A DNA stretch of 64,000 nucleotides from Bacillus halotolerans (lineage in GTDB: Bacteria > Bacillota > Bacilli > Bacillales > Bacillaceae), in contig NZ_LPVF01000001.1 of the NCBI RefSeq assembly GCF_001517105.1, positions 310,001 through 374,000 on the forward strand, given 5' to 3'. How positions within the stretch are numbered: the first letter of the stretch is position 1; each line of letters starts with the position of its first letter. The notes under the pieces were generated by a model that saw only the letters and a program-made list of their open reading frames with translations, did no database searches and was not told the DNA's origin. A program made the position numbers and the translations under genes. Shown here piece after piece: positions 16,789-25,796 of this stretch.

Positions 16789-18054
16789 ATGAGACTGTTT
16801 AAAAATTTAACAGTTCAAGTCATAACCGCGGTCATCATCGGGGTCATTGTCGGATTGGTTTGGCCGGATGTCGGCAAAGAAATGAAACCGCTTGGCGATA
16901 CCTTTATCAACGCTGTGAAAATGGTGATCGCTCCAATCATTTTCTTCACAATCGTTCTCGGGATTGCAAAAATGGGCGATATGAAGAAGGTTGGAAAAGT
17001 AGGGGGAAAAGCATTTATTTATTTCGAGGTTGTTACGACCCTTGCACTCATTATCGGTTTATTTGTCGTCAATATTATGAAGCCGGGTGCGGGCCTCGAT
17101 TACAGCAAGCTTGAAAAGGGAGATGTCTCACAATACACCCAAAATGGCGGTCAGGGGATCGACTGGGTTGAATTTGTCACACACATCGTACCGTCCAATA
17201 TGGTTGATGCCTTCGCAAAAGGGGACATTTTGCAGGTCTTATTCTTTTCCATTCTTTTCGGAGTCGGTCTAGCGGCATTAGGTGAAAAAGGGAAAAGCGT
17301 CATTGATTTCTTTGATAAAGTTTCACATGTCTTTTTCAAAATTATCGGCTACGTTATGCGTGCCGCTCCAATCGGCGCATTCGGAGCGATGGCGTATACG
17401 ATCGGGCACTTCGGACTCGATTCCATCAAACCGCTTGCCAGCTTAATGCTGTCCGTGTATATCACAATGTTCCTGTTCGTGTTTGTTGTTCTAAATATCA
17501 TCTGCAAGCTATACGGATTCAGCCTGTGGAATTATCTGCGCTTCATCAAAGATGAGCTTCTCATCGTGCTCGGCACAAGCTCTTCAGAATCGGTTCTTCC
17601 GAGAATGATGGATAAAATGGAACGCTACGGCTGTTCAAAATCAGTCGTCGGGCTTGTTATTCCGACCGGCTATTCGTTTAACCTTGACGGAACATCCATT
17701 TATTTATCAATGGCGACTGTCTTTCTGGCTCAAGTGTTTGGAGTGGATCTCAGCATCGGCCAGCAAATTACGATTATCCTCGTTCTGATGCTGACTTCGA
17801 AGGGGGCAGCCGGTGTGACAGGAAGCGGATTTATCGTTCTTGCGTCAACGCTGTCAGCACTTCAGGTCATTCCGCTTGAGGGTCTTGCGCTTCTGCTTGG
17901 TGTCGACCGTTTCATGAGTGAAGGAAGAGCGATTGTGAACCTGATCGGAAACGGAATCGCCACAATCATCGTTGCAAAAAGCGAAAAAGAATTCGATGAA
18001 GCAAAAAGCGTGGAGGCTGTGGAAGGCATGAAAAAAATGAAAACAGCAGTCTGA
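16789..18054 (+). CDS. dctP: DctP, C4-dicarboxylate/cation symporter
   Basis: This 421-residue membrane transporter belongs to the DAACS family. The serine-rich re-entrant loop (TSSSESVLP, about 264-272) and the substrate/cation motif NLDGTSIYL (about 301-309) are visible, along with eight or more hydrophobic helices. It imports succinate, fumarate and malate with cations. The ribosome site is AGGGGGAGGAAG. It follows dctSR by 119 bases, which would hold the DctR-controlled promoter. Its natural terminator has been split by an insertion sequence. Confidence 0.94.
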   Translation: MRLFKNLTVQVITAVIIGVIVGLVWPDVGKEMKPLGDTFINAVKMVIAPIIFFTIVLGIAKMGDMKKVGKVGGKAFIYFEVVTTLALIIGLFVVNIMKPGAGLDYSKLEKGDVSQYTQNGGQGIDWVEFVTHIVPSNMVDAFAKGDILQVLFFSILFGVGLAALGEKGKSVIDFFDKVSHVFFKIIGYVMRAAPIGAFGAMAYTIGHFGLDSIKPLASLMLSVYITMFLFVFVVLNIICKLYGFSLWNYLRFIKDELLIVLGTSSSESVLPRMMDKMERYGCSKSVVGLVIPTGYSFNLDGTSIYLSMATVFLAQVFGVDLSIGQQITIILVLMLTSKGAAGVTGSGFIVLASTLSALQVIPLEGLALLLGVDRFMSEGRAIVNLIGNGIATIIVAKSEKEFDEAKSVEAVEGMKKMKTAV

Positions 18055-18062
18055 AAAAAAGA

Positions 18063-18083
18063 ACGGCCCATCCATGGGGCCGT
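18063..18083. repeat. Left copy of the 21-bp IS target duplication (former dctP terminator stem)
   Basis: The 21 bases are identical to 19630-19650. They begin ACGGCCC and end GGGGCCGT, so they can form the stem of the dctP terminator, but this copy has lost its T-run to the insertion. Confidence 0.9.
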
Positions 18084-19629
18084 CAGGCTGTCGAGAAAAT
18101 CTCGACAGCCTTTATTTTTCCTTAAAATATCCATTCTCTTGTAATAAAATAAAAGAAAGACTAAAAAGGACGGTGTCTTTCTCATGTTCCACACAAGAAA
18201 CTCTTCTCAAAACGCAGCCGAATTTGTTCTTCTCGACCAACTTGTCGAAGAGGATCATCTGCTTCGAAAAATTGATAAATACATAGACTTTTCTTTTATC
18301 ATTGAAAAGGTTAAACCTTACTACAGTGAAAACAAAGGCCGCCCCTCACTTGATCCGCTGATTTTATTCAAAATGATGTTTATCGGATACCTCTATGGTA
18401 TCCGTTCAGAAAGACAGCTCGAAAAAGAAATTTACTACAATATGGCGTACAGATGGTTTCTCGGATTGAACATAAACGATCCAGTTCCGCACCACTCCAC
18501 CATCAGCTGGAACAGACGCACACGTTTTAAAGATACAACCATCTTTCAAGACATTTTTGATGAGATCGTTCTTCAGGCCATCAATCATGATATGGTGGGC
18601 GGACGTGTCCTATTCACCGATTCCACTCACCTTAAAGCCAATGCCAACAAGCATAAATACACAAGAAAAACGATTGAACAGGATACACAAAACTATATCA
18701 AAGATTTAAATGAAGCCATCCAAGAAGATCGGGAGGAACACGGAAAAAAGCCACTAATAGTCAAAGAGGAGGTGAAAGCTGAAAAAGAGATCCGCCACAG
18801 GACGACTGATCCCGAAAGTGGATATCTGTATCGCGAAAACAAACCAGAAGGTTTTTTCTATTTAGATCACCGCACAACGGATATGAAATATAACATTATC
18901 ACCGATGCCTATGTCACACCTGGAAATGTCCATGATTCTGTGCCTTATCTTGACCGATTAGATCACCAAATCGCACGATTTGGTTTTCAAGTAGAAGCTG
19001 TCGCCCTTGATTCCGGATATTTAACGACTCCCATCTGTAAAGGATTATCTGACCGTCATATTTTTGGCGTCATTGCCCATAGACGATATCACCCTACTAG
19101 AGGCTTGTTTCCAAAATGGAAATTTCATTATGACAGTGAAAAAGACAGTTACATTTGCCCGAACCAGCAAACACTTACATACTCAACAACTGACCGAAAA
19201 GGCTACCGGTCATATAAATCAAATCCTGAAATATGTTCCTCATGCCCGCTGCTTGAGAACTGCACAAAATCAAAGAACCATCAGAAAGTGATTACTCGGC
19301 ATGTATGGGAAGACCATAAAGAAAAGGTCAGACAAAATCGTTTGTCTGTTTCAGGAAAAAACCTCTACAAAAAAAGAAAAGAAAAAATAGAGCGAAGCTT
19401 TGCAGATTCAAAACAGCTGCATGGGCTTCGCTATTGCAGGTTGAGGGGAAAATGGAATGTGAGCGAACAAGTTCTCCTCACAGCCGCATGCCAGAACATG
19501 AAGAAGATTGCCACATACCTAGCCAAGCAGGGATAGATATGTGGGAGGCTTTTTCTATATCTAAAATACAATAAGCATCTAAAGAAATAAAAAAGCTTGT
19601 AGAAAAAACATCGTTTTCTCTACAAGCTG
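18084..19629 (+). mobile_element. IS1182-type insertion sequence, 1546 bp, intact
   Basis: The element is bounded by imperfect inverted repeats (CAGGCTGTCGAGAAAA at 18084-18099; the complement of the right end reads CAGCTTGTAGAGAAAA; 13 of 16 match) and by identical 21-bp target repeats. Each end can also fold on itself into a hairpin: TGTCGAGA with TCTCGACA on the left, and AGCTTGTAGA with TCTACAAGCT on the right. It carries a single full-length transposase. The family call is from transposase motifs. Confidence 0.9.
18184..19536 (+). CDS. IS1182-family DDE transposase
   Basis: This 450-residue transposase shows the N-terminal DUF772-type domain (LVEEDHLLRKIDKYIDF; GRPSLDPLILFKMMFIGYLYG; RSERQLEKEIYYNMAYRWFLG), then a DDE catalytic region with LFTDSTHLKANANKHK (first Asp about 145), VALDSGYL (second Asp about 277) and RSFADSKQLHGLRYCR (Glu/Asp region near 415). 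It has no frameshift or internal stop. A weak AAAAAGGA ribosome site lies 13 bases before the ATG. Codon use is more AT-rich than in its neighbours. Confidence 0.93.
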   Translation: MFHTRNSSQNAAEFVLLDQLVEEDHLLRKIDKYIDFSFIIEKVKPYYSENKGRPSLDPLILFKMMFIGYLYGIRSERQLEKEIYYNMAYRWFLGLNINDPVPHHSTISWNRRTRFKDTTIFQDIFDEIVLQAINHDMVGGRVLFTDSTHLKANANKHKYTRKTIEQDTQNYIKDLNEAIQEDREEHGKKPLIVKEEVKAEKEIRHRTTDPESGYLYRENKPEGFFYLDHRTTDMKYNIITDAYVTPGNVHDSVPYLDRLDHQIARFGFQVEAVALDSGYLTTPICKGLSDRHIFGVIAHRRYHPTRGLFPKWKFHYDSEKDSYICPNQQTLTYSTTDRKGYRSYKSNPEICSSCPLLENCTKSKNHQKVITRHVWEDHKEKVRQNRLSVSGKNLYKKRKEKIERSFADSKQLHGLRYCRLRGKWNVSEQVLLTAACQNMKKIATYLAKQG

Positions 19630-19650
19630 ACGGCCCATCCATGGGGCCGT
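19630..19650. repeat. Right copy of the 21-bp IS target duplication, with the original T-run
   Basis: Identical to 18063-18083. Here the stem is still followed by TTTTTT, so this is the part of the dctP terminator that kept its T-tract. Confidence 0.9.
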
Positions 19651-19770
19651 TTTTTTAATTGTTTAAGAATAATTAAGGTGAGGACAGAGACCTCAGCATT
19701 TTTTTGTTATATAATTTACAAATGGATACTATATTGAATGAAGGACGTTTGTCCTAACAGGAGTGTATAA

Positions 19771-20823
19771 ATGGCCGCTTTAGTAAAATTTTTTCAGCAC
19801 CCGGGAGTAAGGCGTTTTTCCATCTTTGTCGTGTTAACTGGTGTGTTATATCTATTTAAGAGCATGATCAACTTAATATTGCTGACCTTCATTTTCACAT
19901 TTCTTATGGATCGTTTGGAGCTTGTCGTCCGGCAGTTTTTAAGCCGGTTCTTCCGCGTGAGCCAGCGGGTTGTCATTACGTTTCTCTACATTTTGCTGGC
20001 CGTGCTGCTTACAGTCGGAGGGTTTGTGTTTTATCCGGTCGTTGCCGCACAGATTCAGCAGCTGATCAAGCAGATTAAACATATTGCGTATCATCCAAGC
20101 AGCATTCCTTTCTTTGATGAGATCACAAGTGTTTTCGGAGATATTAATATCAGTTCGTATGTCAAAGAGGGTTTCAATGTACTTTATACGTATCTGGCCG
20201 ATATCAGCACATTCGGCTTGCAGATCGTGATGGCGCTCATTCTCAGCATGTTCTTCTTATTCGAGAAAAAACGGCTGTCTGAATTTATGGAGCAGTTTAA
20301 AACGAGCAAGCTTGCTGTTTTTTATAATGAGATTGCTTTTTTCGGAGGTAAATTCGCGAGAACGTTCGGCAAGGTGCTCGAGGCACAATTTATCATCGCG
20401 CTCGTGAACTGCATACTGACTTTTATTGCACTCTGGATTATGCACTTCCCTCAGCTGTTGGGGCTGTCCATCATGGTTTTCTTTCTCGGATTGATCCCGG
20501 TAGCTGGCGTTGTCATCTCCCTGATCCCGCTTAGCATTATTGCATACAGCACAGGCGGCGGAATGTATGTGCTCTACATTGTGCTTGTCATTTTCGCCAT
20601 TCATGCGATTGAGACATATTTCCTCAATCCGAAGCTGATGTCAGCGAAAACAGAGCTGCCGATCTTTTTCACATTTACAGTCCTGATTTTTTCTGAGCAC
20701 TTTCTCGGCATTTGGGGCTTAATTATCGGGATTCCGATCTTTGTATTTCTCCTTGATATTCTTGATGTGACCAACAAGGAGAAAGGGCCTAAAAGACCCC
20801 TAGAGAAAAGTAACAAAAAATAG
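19771..20823 (+). CDS. ydbI: YdbI, AI-2E/PerM family membrane protein
   Basis: This 350-residue protein has about eight hydrophobic segments with the topology of AI-2E-type (PerM/YdgG) transporters: paired helices at the N-terminus, a hydrophilic stretch at about 95-145, and a C-terminal block ending in SIMVFFLGLIPVAG and LNPKLMSAKTELP, both typical of the family. The transported substrate in Bacillus is unknown. An ACAGGAGTG ribosome site precedes the start. It is the first gene after the insertion sequence. Confidence 0.86.
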   Translation: MAALVKFFQHPGVRRFSIFVVLTGVLYLFKSMINLILLTFIFTFLMDRLELVVRQFLSRFFRVSQRVVITFLYILLAVLLTVGGFVFYPVVAAQIQQLIKQIKHIAYHPSSIPFFDEITSVFGDINISSYVKEGFNVLYTYLADISTFGLQIVMALILSMFFLFEKKRLSEFMEQFKTSKLAVFYNEIAFFGGKFARTFGKVLEAQFIIALVNCILTFIALWIMHFPQLLGLSIMVFFLGLIPVAGVVISLIPLSIIAYSTGGGMYVLYIVLVIFAIHAIETYFLNPKLMSAKTELPIFFTFTVLIFSEHFLGIWGLIIGIPIFVFLLDILDVTNKEKGPKRPLEKSNKK

Positions 20824-20877
20824 TTTACAAAATTGGATATTTTCTGTATAAATAAAACTACAACATACAATAGTAAG

Positions 20878-21057
20878 CCACACGCTTAATCCTTTTTAAA
20901 AGGAGTGGGGGACCCGATCGTTTGGGGTTTATTTTTCATCTGAAAAACGGACATCTCTTCGTCCGAACCCGGCAGCTAACCTCATCAGCGTGAAGAGAGA
21001 ATCCTGTGGTTTTATGATACAGCCAAAGCCCGCGGGAGTCTCTCGCGGGCTTTTTTT
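20878..21057 (+). promoter_or_regulatory. Second c-di-AMP (ydaO-type) riboswitch with terminator, upstream of a symporter
   Basis: The conserved blocks match the kimA riboswitch in order: GCTTAAT (20884-20890), GGGGGACCC (20907-20915), TTTGGGGTTTAT, then CCGAACCCGGCAGCTAACCT and CAGCGTGAAGAGAG. CCACA at 20878-20882 pairs with TGTGG at 21005-21009, closing the aptamer. A terminator stem (AAAGCCCGCG from 21025 with CGCGGGCTTT) and T-run end at 21057, seven bases before the ribosome site of the next gene. The GGGGT-TTAT block departs from the usual GGGGTGAAT, so ligand binding needs testing. Confidence 0.9.
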
Positions 21058-21077
21058 CAAAAAAAGGAGGAATGCGG

Positions 21078-22316
21078 ATGAAACTGGCAACAAAGATCAT
21101 CATTGCATTGGTTCTGGGTGCCGTCACAGGGATTATTCTTAACGTAACATCGCCTGAATTATTTGAAAATTTGAATAAGTTTGTATTCGGTCCTCTTGGC
21201 ACCATCTTTTTAAACCTCATTAAAATGCTTGTCGTGCCGATTGTTTTTTTCTCTCTTACATTAGGAGTTGCCGGGCTTGGCGATCCTAAAAAGCTTGGCA
21301 GAATCGGTGTGAAAGCCATTTCTTATTTTCTCATCACGACAGCGGTGGCGATTACGATCGGGCTTATACTGGCGCTTGTCATTAAGCCGGGTGAGTTCGG
21401 CACTTATGATGTCTCATCCGCTAAATTTGAGGCAGAAGAAGCGCCGAGTATTGCTGACACACTTCTGAACATGATTCCGGCCAATCCCGTTCAAGCGATG
21501 ACCGAAGGAAACATGCTCCAGATTATCGTGTTTTCCATTTTTGTCGGACTCGGGATTACGATGCTAGGCAAAAAAGCGGATATGCTTTTGAAAGTCGTGG
21601 AGCAGGGCAATGAACTGATGATGTATCTGGTCAACCTAGTCATGAAGTTTGCGCCATACGGCACGTTTGGTCTCATTGCGACAGCTATCGGCAGCCAGGG
21701 ATTCAGTGCAATAAAAGCGATGGGGCTGTACATGATTGTTGTTACGCTGTCTCTTGTCATACATGCAATCGTCACATACGGTTCAACAGTGGCTCTTTTA
21801 GCAAAAAGAAATCCGATTACGTTCTTTAAAGATTTCTCAGAAGTTATGGTCGTTGCGTTCAGTACCTCAAGCAGCAATGCAACGCTTCCGGTATCAATGG
21901 ATGTAGCCCAGAAAAAACTAAAAGTGCCTGAGCCGATCAGCAGCTTCGTTCAGCCGCTCGGGGCGACGATTAACATGGACGGGACAGCCATTATGCAAGG
22001 GGTGGCCACCATCTTCATTGCACAGGTATTCGGACATGATCTTACATTTACGCAATTGCTGATGGTAATATTGACGGCTGTATTAGCAAGTGTGGGAACT
22101 GCGGGTGTTCCGGGAGTCGGTTTGATTATGCTCGCCATGGTGCTTCAATCAGTCGGCCTGCCTGTTGAGGGGATCGGATTGATCCTCGGAATAGACCGCT
22201 TGCTTGATATGCTTCGCACAGTGGTCAACACAACAGGAGACGCGGCCTGTGCCGTCATCATTACAGAAACAGAAAAGAACAAACAGCCGGAGCAAGCACC
22301 GACTCTATCGGTTTAA
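21078..22316 (+). CDS. DAACS-family glutamate/dicarboxylate-type symporter
   Basis: This ~412-residue transporter has the DAACS signatures STSSSNATLPVSMD (about 258-271) and INMDGTAIMQG (about 298-308), with about eight helices and two re-entrant loops. The asparagine/methionine form (NMDGTA) is typical of glutamate/aspartate carriers more than of DctP (NLDGTS), but the substrate is inferred. ATG 21078 is 7 bases after AAGGAGG; the in-frame ATG at 21072 is only 1 base away. It stands alone behind a c-di-AMP-type riboswitch. I do not recall this gene between ydbI and ydbJ in strain 168. Confidence 0.88.
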   Translation: MKLATKIIIALVLGAVTGIILNVTSPELFENLNKFVFGPLGTIFLNLIKMLVVPIVFFSLTLGVAGLGDPKKLGRIGVKAISYFLITTAVAITIGLILALVIKPGEFGTYDVSSAKFEAEEAPSIADTLLNMIPANPVQAMTEGNMLQIIVFSIFVGLGITMLGKKADMLLKVVEQGNELMMYLVNLVMKFAPYGTFGLIATAIGSQGFSAIKAMGLYMIVVTLSLVIHAIVTYGSTVALLAKRNPITFFKDFSEVMVVAFSTSSSNATLPVSMDVAQKKLKVPEPISSFVQPLGATINMDGTAIMQGVATIFIAQVFGHDLTFTQLLMVILTAVLASVGTAGVPGVGLIMLAMVLQSVGLPVEGIGLILGIDRLLDMLRTVVNTTGDAACAVIITETEKNKQPEQAPTLSV

Positions 22317-22349
22317 CCAAACATTTGGAAGCAACAAATGCTATAATAC

Positions 22350-22384
22350 AAACAGTGCCTATTTTTAGGCACTGTTTATTTTTG
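22350..22384 (+). terminator. Rho-independent terminator after the symporter
   Basis: The stem AAACAGTGCC / GGCACTGTTT is followed by TTTTTG a few bases later; a TATAAT sequence just before it (22342-22347) lacks a credible -35. Confidence 0.75.
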
Positions 22385-22406
22385 TCGGAAAAAGGAGGAA
22401 GGCTTT

Positions 22407-23333
22407 ATGGCTGAGCCGATTTTACATATTGAAGGCCTTGATAAAAAAATAGGGTCTAAACAGATTTTAAAACAGATCAGCATGGACGTCAGGCAGGGAG
22501 AGATTATCGGTCTTCTCGGTCCGAACGGTTCCGGAAAAACGACACTCATCCGCATCATCGTCGGACTGTTAAAACAAAACAGCGGAAGCGTGGCCATCAA
22601 CGGATTTAAGCATGACACTGAGTTCGAACAAGCGATGGAAGCTGTCGGCGCGATCGTGGAAAACCCTGAGTTTTACCCGTATCTGTCAGGCTGGGAGAAC
22701 CTCAAACACTTTGCAAATATGCACAAAAAAATAGATGATGAAAGACTGGACGAAGTGGTGGAACGAGTCGGGCTGACGTCAGCGATTGATGATAAGGTGA
22801 AAACCTACTCACTCGGCATGCGCCAGCGTCTCGGCATTGCTCAGGCGATTCTTCACCGGCCGAAGCTTCTCATTTTAGATGAGCCGACAAACGGTCTTGA
22901 TCCTGCCGGTATGAAGGATTTTCGCGACCATATTAAGGAGCTCGCCGAAGAGGAAGGAACAGCGGTTTTATTCGCCACTCATTTATTGCGTGAAGTTGAA
23001 GACCTGTGTGACCGTGTGATCATCATACAAAAAGGCGAGATCAAAGCAGAAGTGAGCCTGAATGGAGCCGGTCAGAAAACGGAGAAAGCCGTTATTGAAG
23101 TGCAGTCGGCGCAAAAAGCGCTCGATTGGCTGACGGGCAATGGATACACAGCTGAACGTAAAGACGGCTCCATCGTGGTGGATATAGCGAAAGAAAATAT
23201 ACCAGAGCTGAACCGCTCACTAGTCGGACAAGGATTGAACGTATTTTCAATTATGCCTTATACGCAGTCACTGGAAGACGAATTTATAAAAGCGACAACC
23301 GCTCATCAAGAGGAGGGAGAAGAGCTTGTCTAA
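22407..23333 (+). CDS. ydbJ: YdbJ, ABC transporter ATP-binding protein
   Basis: This 308-residue ATPase has Walker A GPNGSGKTT (about 38-46), signature YSLGMRQRLGIAQ (about 134-146), Walker B LLILDEPTNGLDP (about 154-166) and the switch His in ATHLLREVED. The C-terminal ~90 residues form the extra domain seen in bacitracin/lantibiotic-type exporters. The partner permease YdbK overlaps by 8 bases. The substrate is unknown. The start has AAGGAGGAAGG upstream. Confidence 0.92.
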   Translation: MAEPILHIEGLDKKIGSKQILKQISMDVRQGEIIGLLGPNGSGKTTLIRIIVGLLKQNSGSVAINGFKHDTEFEQAMEAVGAIVENPEFYPYLSGWENLKHFANMHKKIDDERLDEVVERVGLTSAIDDKVKTYSLGMRQRLGIAQAILHRPKLLILDEPTNGLDPAGMKDFRDHIKELAEEEGTAVLFATHLLREVEDLCDRVIIIQKGEIKAEVSLNGAGQKTEKAVIEVQSAQKALDWLTGNGYTAERKDGSIVVDIAKENIPELNRSLVGQGLNVFSIMPYTQSLEDEFIKATTAHQEEGEELV

Positions 23334-24093
23334 ATTAATATGGAATGAACATATGAAACTCTTTAATCGAAAAGTCACATTTATTTCGCTTATATTGATG
23401 GCCGTTTTTCAATTTTTCATGGCGCTGATCATTAAACGGATCGTCATCAGTGCCGGAACTGACGAAAACTTCATCGGCTACTTTTCCTATACACCGACCC
23501 TGAATATCTTGCTGCAGGCGTTAACCATTGTCATTGCAGCGACGATTATTTCTAATGAATTTGATAAAAAGACAATCAAATTTCTGCTTATTCGCCCGGT
23601 CAAGCGGCAAAAGGTCTTTTGGTCAAAACTAATGACAGTTGTAATGGTCAGCTTCTATCTTTATCTGGCATACTACATTCTGGCTTTATTATTCGGTCTT
23701 GTCTTTTTTGGCACGTCCGTGACATCTGAATCAAAAACATTGTTCATCAACACATTGGAGCTAATTGGCACAAACTGGCTAGAAGCGGTGCTGATGGGAT
23801 TATTCGGTTTGCTTTGTTCATCACTGTTCCGCAACAGTGCCATTTCAGTTGTTGTTTCTTTTGTCGTTTTATATGGAGCAAGTTCACTTGTGCAAATCAT
23901 GAAGCTGTTTGAAAACAAATGGGGAAGCTTTTTGCTTTTTGCAAACACGGACTTCACTCAGTACAAAAGCGGACAAACGGCTCTGTTTTCAGGCATGACG
24001 CCATTGTTCTCTGTAGGGATTATTGTGATTCATGCTGTTTTCTTCATTGCCGTTGCCTGGTGGAGTTTCTGCAAACGGGATGTTCGAATCTAA
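23326..24093 (+). CDS. ydbK: YdbK, ABC transporter permease
   Basis: This 255-residue ABC-2 type permease has six hydrophobic segments. It begins at TTG 23326, with AGGAGGGA 8 bases upstream inside ydbJ, so the two subunits are coupled. The segment ISNEFDKKTIKFLLIRPVKR is the coupling-helix region typical of this family. Together with YdbJ it should form a membrane exporter of unknown substrate. Confidence 0.9.
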   Translation: MSKLIWNEHMKLFNRKVTFISLILMAVFQFFMALIIKRIVISAGTDENFIGYFSYTPTLNILLQALTIVIAATIISNEFDKKTIKFLLIRPVKRQKVFWSKLMTVVMVSFYLYLAYYILALLFGLVFFGTSVTSESKTLFINTLELIGTNWLEAVLMGLFGLLCSSLFRNSAISVVVSFVVLYGASSLVQIMKLFENKWGSFLLFANTDFTQYKSGQTALFSGMTPLFSVGIIVIHAVFFIAVAWWSFCKRDVRI

Positions 24094-24188
24094 AGGCAAG
24101 GAATGACATTTTTGTGAAAAAGCTCACGTAAATCAATATCATTCGATGTTTTGGTTTATACTAAAGGTACTGACGGAGGTGTCTCGAA

Positions 24189-24524
24189 TTGAGGAACTTT
24201 ATTACCGCTTTACCGATTGTATTGCTGCTTGGATTCTCATTTGTGTCATTCATGTTTCAGTTTGAACATCTTGTATATTTCAGGCTCGCGCTGGGATTGT
24301 TTTCTCTCGTGGGGCTGTACATGATATATAAAATGAAGACGGGTATCCGTTATTTTATCATTTATCTGTATGCAAGCTGGATTGTGCTTGCGGCAGTTAC
24401 TGCCTTTGAAGAGCCGATTTTCTCAAGCTTTTTCTTCGGCGGATTGGTCATGACAATGGGTTACCTGACTTATATGCTCATTTATCTCGGTATGAAACAA
24501 GACCGGGATACAAATCCGGTTTAA
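24189..24524 (+). CDS. ydbL: YdbL, four-helix membrane protein of unknown function
   Basis: This 111-residue, highly hydrophobic protein has four predicted helices and a polar tail (KQDRDTNPV). It starts at TTG with ACGGAGGTG upstream. It follows ydbJK by 95 bases and may be part of the same module, but nothing in the sequence gives a function. A terminator follows. Confidence 0.8.
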   Translation: MRNFITALPIVLLLGFSFVSFMFQFEHLVYFRLALGLFSLVGLYMIYKMKTGIRYFIIYLYASWIVLAAVTAFEEPIFSSFFFGGLVMTMGYLTYMLIYLGMKQDRDTNPV

Positions 24525-24557
24525 ACACGCTGTTCCCTCGGGAACGGCGTGTTTTTC
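24523..24557 (+). terminator. Rho-independent terminator after ydbL
   Basis: The stem AACACGCTGTTCC / GGAACGGCGTGTT contains one G-T pair and is followed by T residues. Confidence 0.88.
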
Positions 24558-24580
24558 TATCGTGGACAAATTGTTAACAG

Positions 24581-24609
24581 TTGCGGAATCATGGCTGGAA
24601 ATCTATAAT
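24581..24609 (+). promoter_or_regulatory. SigmaA promoter of ydbM
   Basis: TTGCGG (24581-24586) and a perfect TATAAT (24604-24609) are 17 bases apart, 43 bases before the ydbM start. Confidence 0.7.
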
Positions 24610-24652
24610 ACATATTAAATTTATCGGAATTGAGAAAATGGGGGGCTGCCGG

Positions 24653-25795
24653 ATGTCATTATTTGTACGGAACGAAAAACAGCGGCAATGGATAGAGAAA
24701 ATAGGACAGCTAGCGGATGAATTTCAGCAAACAGCCGCTGAGGATGATGAACAGGGACGATTTCCTGCCGAAAAAATACAAAAACTGCGTGATTCGGGCT
24801 ATACGGCGATAACCGTGCCAAAATCCCATGGAGGAGCAGGAATGTCTGTTTACGACATGCTGCTTTTTCAAGAGCGGCTTGCACGGGGAGATGCTCCTGC
24901 AGCTCTGAGCATCGGCTGGCATTTAAGCGTGATGGGAGAGCTCGGAGAAGGAAACAGCTGGGATGAAGATGTGTTTGCGTTCATCGCAAAGGAAGTTCAA
25001 AACGGCGCCGTGATTAATAGAGCAGCGACAGAAGCGAAAACCGGGAGCCCGACCAGGGGAGGACGCCCCGGGACTGCCGCCGTCAAAAAGGACGGCAAAT
25101 GGGTGGTGAATGGAAGGAAAACGTTTACGACAATGTCGCAAGCGCTTGATTATTTTTTAGTGACGGCATGGATTGAAGAAAAACAAACTACTGGTGTGGT
25201 GTTGGTTCATAAAAATGATCCTGGTGTATCAATTGAAGAAACATGGGATATGATGGCGATGCGGGCTACGGGCAGCCATGATCTTGTATTAAACGAGGTA
25301 ACGCTCGAGGACAATAAACTGGTGGAGCTGCTTCAAGGGCCGCGGGGAGCTAAGCAAAACGGCTGGCTGCTCCATATTCCGGCGGTTTATCTTGGCGTGG
25401 CTCAAGCTGCTAGAGACTATGCGGTGCGCTTTGCCTCCGAGTATTCTCCAAATAGTTTGAAGGGGCCGATCAAGGATGTCCCGGCCGTTCAGCAAAGAAC
25501 AGGCGAAATGGAGCTTGAACTGTTGAATGCCAGACACTTTCTTTTTCATGCGGCTGAATTGTATGACGATCCGGAGCGCCGCCCTTACTTGAAGAGTGAG
25601 CTCGGTGCGGCAAAACATATCGTCACAAACGCCGCGCTTTCTGTTGTAGACAAAGCGATGAGAATTGCAGGGGCCAAAAGCCTCGAACGCACCAATCCGC
25701 TTCAGCGCTATTACCGGGATGTGCGCGCCGGTCTCCATAACCCGCCGATGGACGATGCGGTCATTCAAAAGCTGGCCGCAGAAGCCTTTCTTTAA
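24653..25795 (+). CDS. ydbM: YdbM, acyl-CoA dehydrogenase-like flavoprotein
   Basis: This 380-residue protein has the acyl-CoA dehydrogenase layout: N-terminal helical domain, central beta domain with NRAATEAKTGSPTRGG and VVNGRKTFTTMSQ, then the C-terminal helical domain. It probably oxidises an acyl or sulfur-containing substrate with FAD; the family also includes DszC/SfnB-type desulfurisation monooxygenases, which this sequence resembles in its MRATGSHDLVL segment, so the reaction is open. ATG 24653 follows a G-rich ribosome region (GGGGGGCTG); a longer start at 24581 lies inside the promoter. Confidence 0.85.
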   Translation: MSLFVRNEKQRQWIEKIGQLADEFQQTAAEDDEQGRFPAEKIQKLRDSGYTAITVPKSHGGAGMSVYDMLLFQERLARGDAPAALSIGWHLSVMGELGEGNSWDEDVFAFIAKEVQNGAVINRAATEAKTGSPTRGGRPGTAAVKKDGKWVVNGRKTFTTMSQALDYFLVTAWIEEKQTTGVVLVHKNDPGVSIEETWDMMAMRATGSHDLVLNEVTLEDNKLVELLQGPRGAKQNGWLLHIPAVYLGVAQAARDYAVRFASEYSPNSLKGPIKDVPAVQQRTGEMELELLNARHFLFHAAELYDDPERRPYLKSELGAAKHIVTNAALSVVDKAMRIAGAKSLERTNPLQRYYRDVRAGLHNPPMDDAVIQKLAAEAFL

Positions 25796-25796
25796 A

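Noticed and set aside
22325-22347. TTGGAA and TATAAT as a promoter before ydbJ
   Set aside because: The spacer is only 11 bases, and the TATAAT lies directly in front of the terminator hairpin; not a credible promoter.
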